The notes under the pieces are model-generated. The model ran no database searches and was not told the origin of the DNA. It worked only from the letters and a program-made list of their open reading frames with translations. A DNA stretch of 9,113 nt, from contig JAAURV010000103.1 in the NCBI GenBank assembly GCA_012032065.1, positions 1 to 9,113 on the forward strand. Direction: 5' to 3'. The DNA comes from Hyphomicrobiales bacterium. GTDB lineage: Bacteria; Pseudomonadota; Alphaproteobacteria; Rhizobiales; Aestuariivirgaceae. Positions 6,110-9,113 of the stretch are shown in pieces; position 1 is the stretch's first letter; every line of letters starts with the position of its first letter. The translations under genes and the position numbers were made by a program.

Positions 6110-7122
6110 CGGCGCTGTTTCGCGCTTTGCTGATGGTGTTTTTGATCGCGTCGATGACTCCGGCGATTGCCCAGGAGTCCGCCGAGCCCGCGCCGCAAGT
6201 TCAGATCGGCAAGAAGAAGCTCCTTGTGCAGCCGCGCGGCAGGGAAGGCGTCCAAGAGACTGCGTTCCTCGACGATCCCATCCTCTGGATGCGCGAGAAG
6301 CAGCAGAGCTTCTATCGCTCGATCGCCGGCGCCATCCGCGGCATCAAGACCGGTGCGTGGCAAACAGCTGCCTGGACGCTGATGACGCTGAGCTTTGGAT
6401 ACGGCGTCTTCCATGCCGCGGGGCCCGGCCACGGCAAGGCTGTCATCTCGTCATGGCTGCTTGCGACCGAAAACGAACTGAAGCGCGGCATCCTGATCAG
6501 CTTTCTAAGCGCTATCATTCAGGCTTTGAGCGCCATCTTGATTGTCAGCATCCTGGCGCTCTTCGTTTCGCGTCTCGCATCGTCCGCGCGCGATGTTGCT
6601 GGCTTTGTCGAAAGCGCCAGCTACGCAATGATCGGTGGCCTAGGCCTCTATCTCATCTGGACCGCGTTCCGCTCAAGCGGACACGCGCATCATCATCACG
6701 AACATCATCATCATCATCACGGTCACGTTCATGACGAACACTGCGGCCATGCGCATGTGCCTGAGGCAAGCCAGGTGCGCGGCGACTGGTCCCTATACCG
6801 CGCGTTCTCGATTTCCTTCGCGATTGGCGTGAGGCCTTGCACCGGCGCGATCCTGGTTCTTGTCTCCGCCTACACGCTCGGCATTTACTGGATCGGCGTG
6901 CTCTCGGCCTTGGTGATGGCGCTTGGCACCTTCATCACCGTTTCGGTCATCGCCGTCATCGCGGTGTTCTTCAAGAAGGCCGCGACCTACTTCGCCGCGA
7001 AGGATGACCGCTGGCTGAGCTGGCTCGCCTTCGGCCTGCGCCTTGGCGGCGGTCTCGTCATCGCGTTTTTGGGCGGCCTGCTGTTCCTCGGCTCGCTCGG
7101 AACCAGCACCGGCATGGTGTGA
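6097..7122 (+). CDS. NicO/RcnA-type nickel/cobalt (metal) permease with His-rich loop
   Basis: The 341-residue product is an inner-membrane protein of the NicO family. It has an N-terminal signal-like segment (1-25, AIA then Q), an external stretch to about 85, and roughly six further membrane segments. Family motifs are FHAAGPGHGKA (105-115) and GVRPCTGAILVL (244-255). Between them a cytoplasmic or periplasmic loop (195-220) holds 16 histidines and one cysteine. The family includes the E. coli Ni/Co exporter RcnA and predicted Ni/Co importers, so direction and metal cannot be read from sequence alone. The Zur-type operator and the znuA-like gene upstream suggest zinc-starvation control, hence possibly zinc uptake; cobalt supply to the nearby cobalt nitrile hydratase is the alternative. 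ATG 6097 was chosen over 6037 because it begins the hydrophobic leader. It overlaps DUF1007 by 13 nt and tspO by 1 nt. No strong ribosome binding site; coupling likely. Confidence 0.88.
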   Translation: MQVLTALFRALLMVFLIASMTPAIAQESAEPAPQVQIGKKKLLVQPRGREGVQETAFLDDPILWMREKQQSFYRSIAGAIRGIKTGAWQTAAWTLMTLSFGYGVFHAAGPGHGKAVISSWLLATENELKRGILISFLSAIIQALSAILIVSILALFVSRLASSARDVAGFVESASYAMIGGLGLYLIWTAFRSSGHAHHHHEHHHHHHGHVHDEHCGHAHVPEASQVRGDWSLYRAFSISFAIGVRPCTGAILVLVSAYTLGIYWIGVLSALVMALGTFITVSVIAVIAVFFKKAATYFAAKDDRWLSWLAFGLRLGGGLVIAFLGGLLFLGSLGTSTGMV

Positions 7123-7607
7123 TGGAAAAGCCGCGCCTCGCATCGTGGGCGGCGCTCGCGGGCTTCATCGCCATGTGTCTCGGTATCGGCGCTCTGGGCG
7201 GATGGATTACAGCTGACTCGGTCAAGACCTGGTATCCCACACTCAACAAGCCGTCGTGGAATCCCCCAGACTGGGTCTTCGCACCGGTCTGGACCACGCT
7301 TTACGTGATGATGGCGGTCGCCGCCTGGCTGGTGTGGAAAAAGGACGTGCGATTTTCCGGCGTGCGCGCCGCGCTCATCCTTTTCTTCGTGCAACTGGCG
7401 CTCAATCTCATGTGGTCGGCGCTGTTCTTCGGCGCACGCTCGCCGGGATTGGCGCTGATGGAAATCGCAGTCCTATGGCTCGCCGTCGCCGCCTCCCTCT
7501 ACGCTTTCATCAGCCTCTCAAGACCGGCAGGACTTCTGCTCATCCCCTATCTCGCCTGGGTCAGCTTCGCCGCAGTGCTGAACTTCTCCATTTGGCGTTT
7601 GAACTAA
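7122..7607 (+). CDS. tspO: TspO/MBR family membrane protein (tryptophan-rich sensory protein)
   Basis: The 161-residue product has five hydrophobic segments and the TspO/MBR signature WYPTLNKPSWNPPDWVFAPVWTTLYVMMAVAAWLVW pattern: W..L.KPSW.PP.WVF.PVWT.LY (residues about 37-62), then AAWLVW, later NLMWSALFFG and a C-terminal NFSIWRLN. Bacterial TspO binds porphyrins and related tetrapyrroles and acts in stress or tetrapyrrole control. Length is normal. ATG 7122 overlaps the NicO stop (TGATG); a GTG one codon earlier (7119) is also possible. The tight overlap makes it the last gene of the Zur-type operon, an unusual place for tspO. Whether it takes part in metal handling is unknown; it may only ride along. 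Confidence 0.9.
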   Translation: MEKPRLASWAALAGFIAMCLGIGALGGWITADSVKTWYPTLNKPSWNPPDWVFAPVWTTLYVMMAVAAWLVWKKDVRFSGVRAALILFFVQLALNLMWSALFFGARSPGLALMEIAVLWLAVAASLYAFISLSRPAGLLLIPYLAWVSFAAVLNFSIWRLN

Positions 7608-7706
7608 GGTTCAGCGCCCGCGTTGCTGCTTCGCCGGAAAGCTTCCAGCACGTTGGAGAAACTCGGCAAAAAGCGTCAGAACGGGAATCGGAAGGGGGGT
7701 CTTGGA

Positions 7707-7739
7707 GTTACAGACGTACTTCCAATCTGCGTCTGTAAC
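7707..7739. repeat. 10-bp perfect inverted repeat in the tspO-creatininase gap
   Basis: GTTACAGACG (7707-7716) and CGTCTGTAAC (7730-7739) are perfect inverted arms around a 13-nt loop. They lie 100 bp after the tspO stop and about 94 bp before the creatininase-family start. The RNA could form a hairpin that ends the operon, but no U-run follows (CCTCAGG). It could instead be a transcription-factor site for the downstream gene. The rest of the gap (7608-7832) shows nothing else I can support; an open frame through it lacks a convincing start. Confidence 0.5.
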
Positions 7740-7832
7740 CCTCAGGTTCTGACAAAAATGTTTAACTGCCGGTATCCGCAAATCACGCGAATATCAATGC
7801 TGATGCGGCCTGACCTTGCTACTCTTGCCTTC

Positions 7833-8533
7833 ATGACGCGTATCGCCAACCTGAGCTGGGACAGGATCGAACCGTTGCTGGCAGCCGGCGCGCCCGCCAT
7901 CCTTCCGATTGGCGCGGGCGCAAAGGAACATGGCCTGCACCTTCCCATGAACGCCGATGAAGTTCAGGCGCTCTGGCTTGCGGGCAAACTTGCGGAGAAA
8001 ACCGGCGCCCTCATCTGGCCGGCCGTCACCTATGGCTTCTATCCCGCCTTCACCGATTTTCCCGGCAGCATCAGCCTCTCGCGCGCGACCTTCGTGACAC
8101 TCATCCGCGAAATCGTGACTGGCATCAAACAACACGGCGCGCGCAGGTGTTCGTGCTCGACACCGGCATCTCGACGATTGCTCCCGTCAGCGAAGCCGTC
8201 GCCGGGCTCGAAAGTGTGACGCATCTTCGCATTCATGCAGGCCCCGCCTACAAAGCCGCGGCAGATGCGTTGCGCGAACAGGCCTTCGGTTCCCATGCCG
8301 ACGAACTCGAAACCTCGCGAATGCTGGTCATTGCACCGGAGCACGTGCATATGCCCCATGCCGCCGCAACACCGCGCGGCCCCATCGAAGGCCCGCTTAC
8401 GCGCGCCAACGCGCCATCGGGAAGTTATGGCGATCCAACACTTGCGACCCGCGAAAAGGGCGAGAGACTCATCGCCGCAATGCTCGACGATCTTGTCGCC
8501 GCGATGAAGGGCTACATGAACCGAACCGCATGA
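7833..8533 (+). pseudogene. creatininase family protein, frameshifted
   Basis: Two adjoining frames encode halves of one creatininase-family amidohydrolase. The first half (from ATG 7833, MTRIANLSWDRIEPLL) has ILPIGAGAKEHGLHLPMNADE at about 23-43 (metal-site region) and WPAVTYGFYPAFTDFPGSISLS. The frame is lost after HGAR, near 8139-8146, within GCGCGCGCAGG. The second frame continues QVFVLDTGISTIAP and contains HVHMPHAA and GSHADELETS. One inserted base restores a 233-residue protein, a normal length. Canonical family members carry E-x-H-G and NGHGGN motifs; here they read K-E-H-G and LDTGIST, so the metal site may differ or this is a distinct subfamily. No clear ribosome binding site; starts at 7797 and 7803 are also in frame. 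The end overlaps the convergent BNR gene by 22 nt. The break may be real or a sequencing error. Substrate unknown. Confidence 0.75.
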
Positions 8534-9113
8534 ACCGGCGGGAGGGTCGTGCTCACCGTCTTCCAGCTGTCGCCCTGATTCTCGCTCACCCAAAGATTTC
8601 CGGTGGTCGAGCCAAACGCCAGCCGCGTGCCGGTCTTATCGAGCGTCAGACCATGCCGGAACACCAGATCGTAGGAGTGTTTCTGCGGCAGGCCCTTGTT
8701 CAGAACCTTGAACGTCTTTCCGCCATCGCGCGTGCGCGTAACCACAAGCTTGCCATCGACGGGGTAACGCTTCTCATCCTTGATGCCGGGAACGAACCAC
8801 GCGGTGTCGGGATCCTTGGGATGCACGACGACGCCGAAGCCAAAGGACGAGGGCTTCGCCTTCACCTCCTGCCAGCTCTTCGCGTTGTCGGCCGATTTCC
8901 AGATGCCGCAGTGATGCTGCACCCAATAGCGGTCGGGCTTGCCGCGGCACTGCACCATCATGTGCGGGTCCTGCGTGTGCGGATTGCCGGCCTCTTCGTC
9001 CGGCCCCTGGTCGAAGCGCATGCCATGGGCATTCTGCTCCCATGTCGCGCCGCCATCATGCGTGGTCCAAACGCCGCCGCAGGAGACCGCCACCCGCACC
9101 GTTTTCGAGGAGC
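8512..9113 (-). CDS. BNR/Asp-box repeat (sialidase-like beta-propeller) protein, 5' end missing
   Basis: About 200 C-terminal codons are present; the frame stays open to the window edge (SSKTV before the GTG at 9099), so the true start lies outside. Asp-box repeats of the form S/T-x-D-x-G-x-T-W recur: TTHDGGATWE, KSADNAKSWQ, RTRDGGKTFK and VSENQGDSWK, spaced as in multi-blade beta-propellers. Such proteins are often annotated as exo-alpha-sialidase or glycosyl hydrolase BNR proteins, but sialidase catalytic residues cannot be judged here and many members are not sialidases. PHMMVQCRG, YWVQHHCGIWKS and FGFGVVVHPKDPDTAWFVPG are characteristic-looking blade segments. The stop (8512-8514) lies inside the end of the creatininase-family gene, giving a 22-nt convergent overlap. 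Cellular location unknown because the N-terminus is missing. Confidence 0.8.
   Translation of the reverse strand, partial: SSKTVRVAVSCGGVWTTHDGGATWEQNAHGMRFDQGPDEEAGNPHTQDPHMMVQCRGKPDRYWVQHHCGIWKSADNAKSWQEVKAKPSSFGFGVVVHPKDPDTAWFVPGIKDEKRYPVDGKLVVTRTRDGGKTFKVLNKGLPQKHSYDLVFRHGLTLDKTGTRLAFGSTTGNLWVSENQGDSWKTVSTTLPPVHAVRFM

Noticed and set aside
6090..6734. 214-residue plus-strand open frame inside the NicO gene
   Set aside because: Out-of-frame shadow of a clear membrane permease; the arginine- and serine-rich end comes from reading the histidine run in another frame.
7623..7832. Long N-terminal extension of the creatininase-family gene
   Set aside because: The encoded 70 residues look random, include the inverted repeat and are not expected in the family; ATG 7833 begins the family-like sequence.
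1..9113. CRISPR array, tRNA, rRNA or insertion sequence
   Set aside because: No regularly spaced direct repeats, no tRNA cloverleaf pattern and no transposase gene were seen by eye on either strand.

Overview
This window looks like chromosomal DNA from a GC-rich alphaproteobacterium, most likely of the Hyphomicrobiales/rhizobial kind. The reasons are the codon use, the close packing with short overlaps, a cobalt-type nitrile hydratase operon, a Zur-like palindrome of the alphaproteobacterial type, and a large GC-rich palindromic intergenic repeat at the left edge. This assignment is an inference from gene content; there is no rRNA or other marker gene.

Left part (1-1971, minus-strand genes): a palindromic repeat of about 150 bp (25-176) is followed by an SGNH/GDSL-type hydrolase (192-1178) and a haloacid dehalogenase type II (1294-1971) with all the expected catalytic residues.

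Centre-left (2033-3604, plus strand): a compact nitrile hydratase operon, nthA (alpha, cobalt-type C-T-L-C-S-C motif), nthB (beta) and a short beta-like accessory/activator protein with a TTG start. The three genes overlap at their ends. Together they would make, load and mature a nitrile hydratase that turns nitriles into amides. No amidase is visible. A CcdA-type thiol/disulfide membrane transporter (3567-4304, minus) converges on the operon and overlaps its last gene.

Centre-right (4382-7607, plus strand): a near-perfect 31-bp palindrome of Zur-box type (4401-4431) sits over the ribosome binding region of a four-gene set: znuA-like zinc-binding protein, DUF1007 periplasmic protein, NicO/RcnA-type metal permease with a 16-histidine loop, and a TspO/MBR protein. 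znuB and znuC are absent. This is the most interesting part: a predicted zinc-starvation operon in which a ZnuA-type binding protein is paired with a NicO permease instead of an ABC transporter. The DUF1007 gene carries an apparent 1-nt deletion inside its signal-peptide coding region.

Right part (7608-9113): a gap of about 225 bp holding one clear 10-bp inverted repeat, a creatininase-family gene broken by an apparent 1-nt deletion near 8140 (7833-8533), and, convergent and slightly overlapping, the 3' part of a BNR/Asp-box beta-propeller protein that runs off the right edge on the minus strand. Both frameshifts are single-base losses in GCG/CGC-rich runs, so sequencing or assembly error is as likely as real gene decay.
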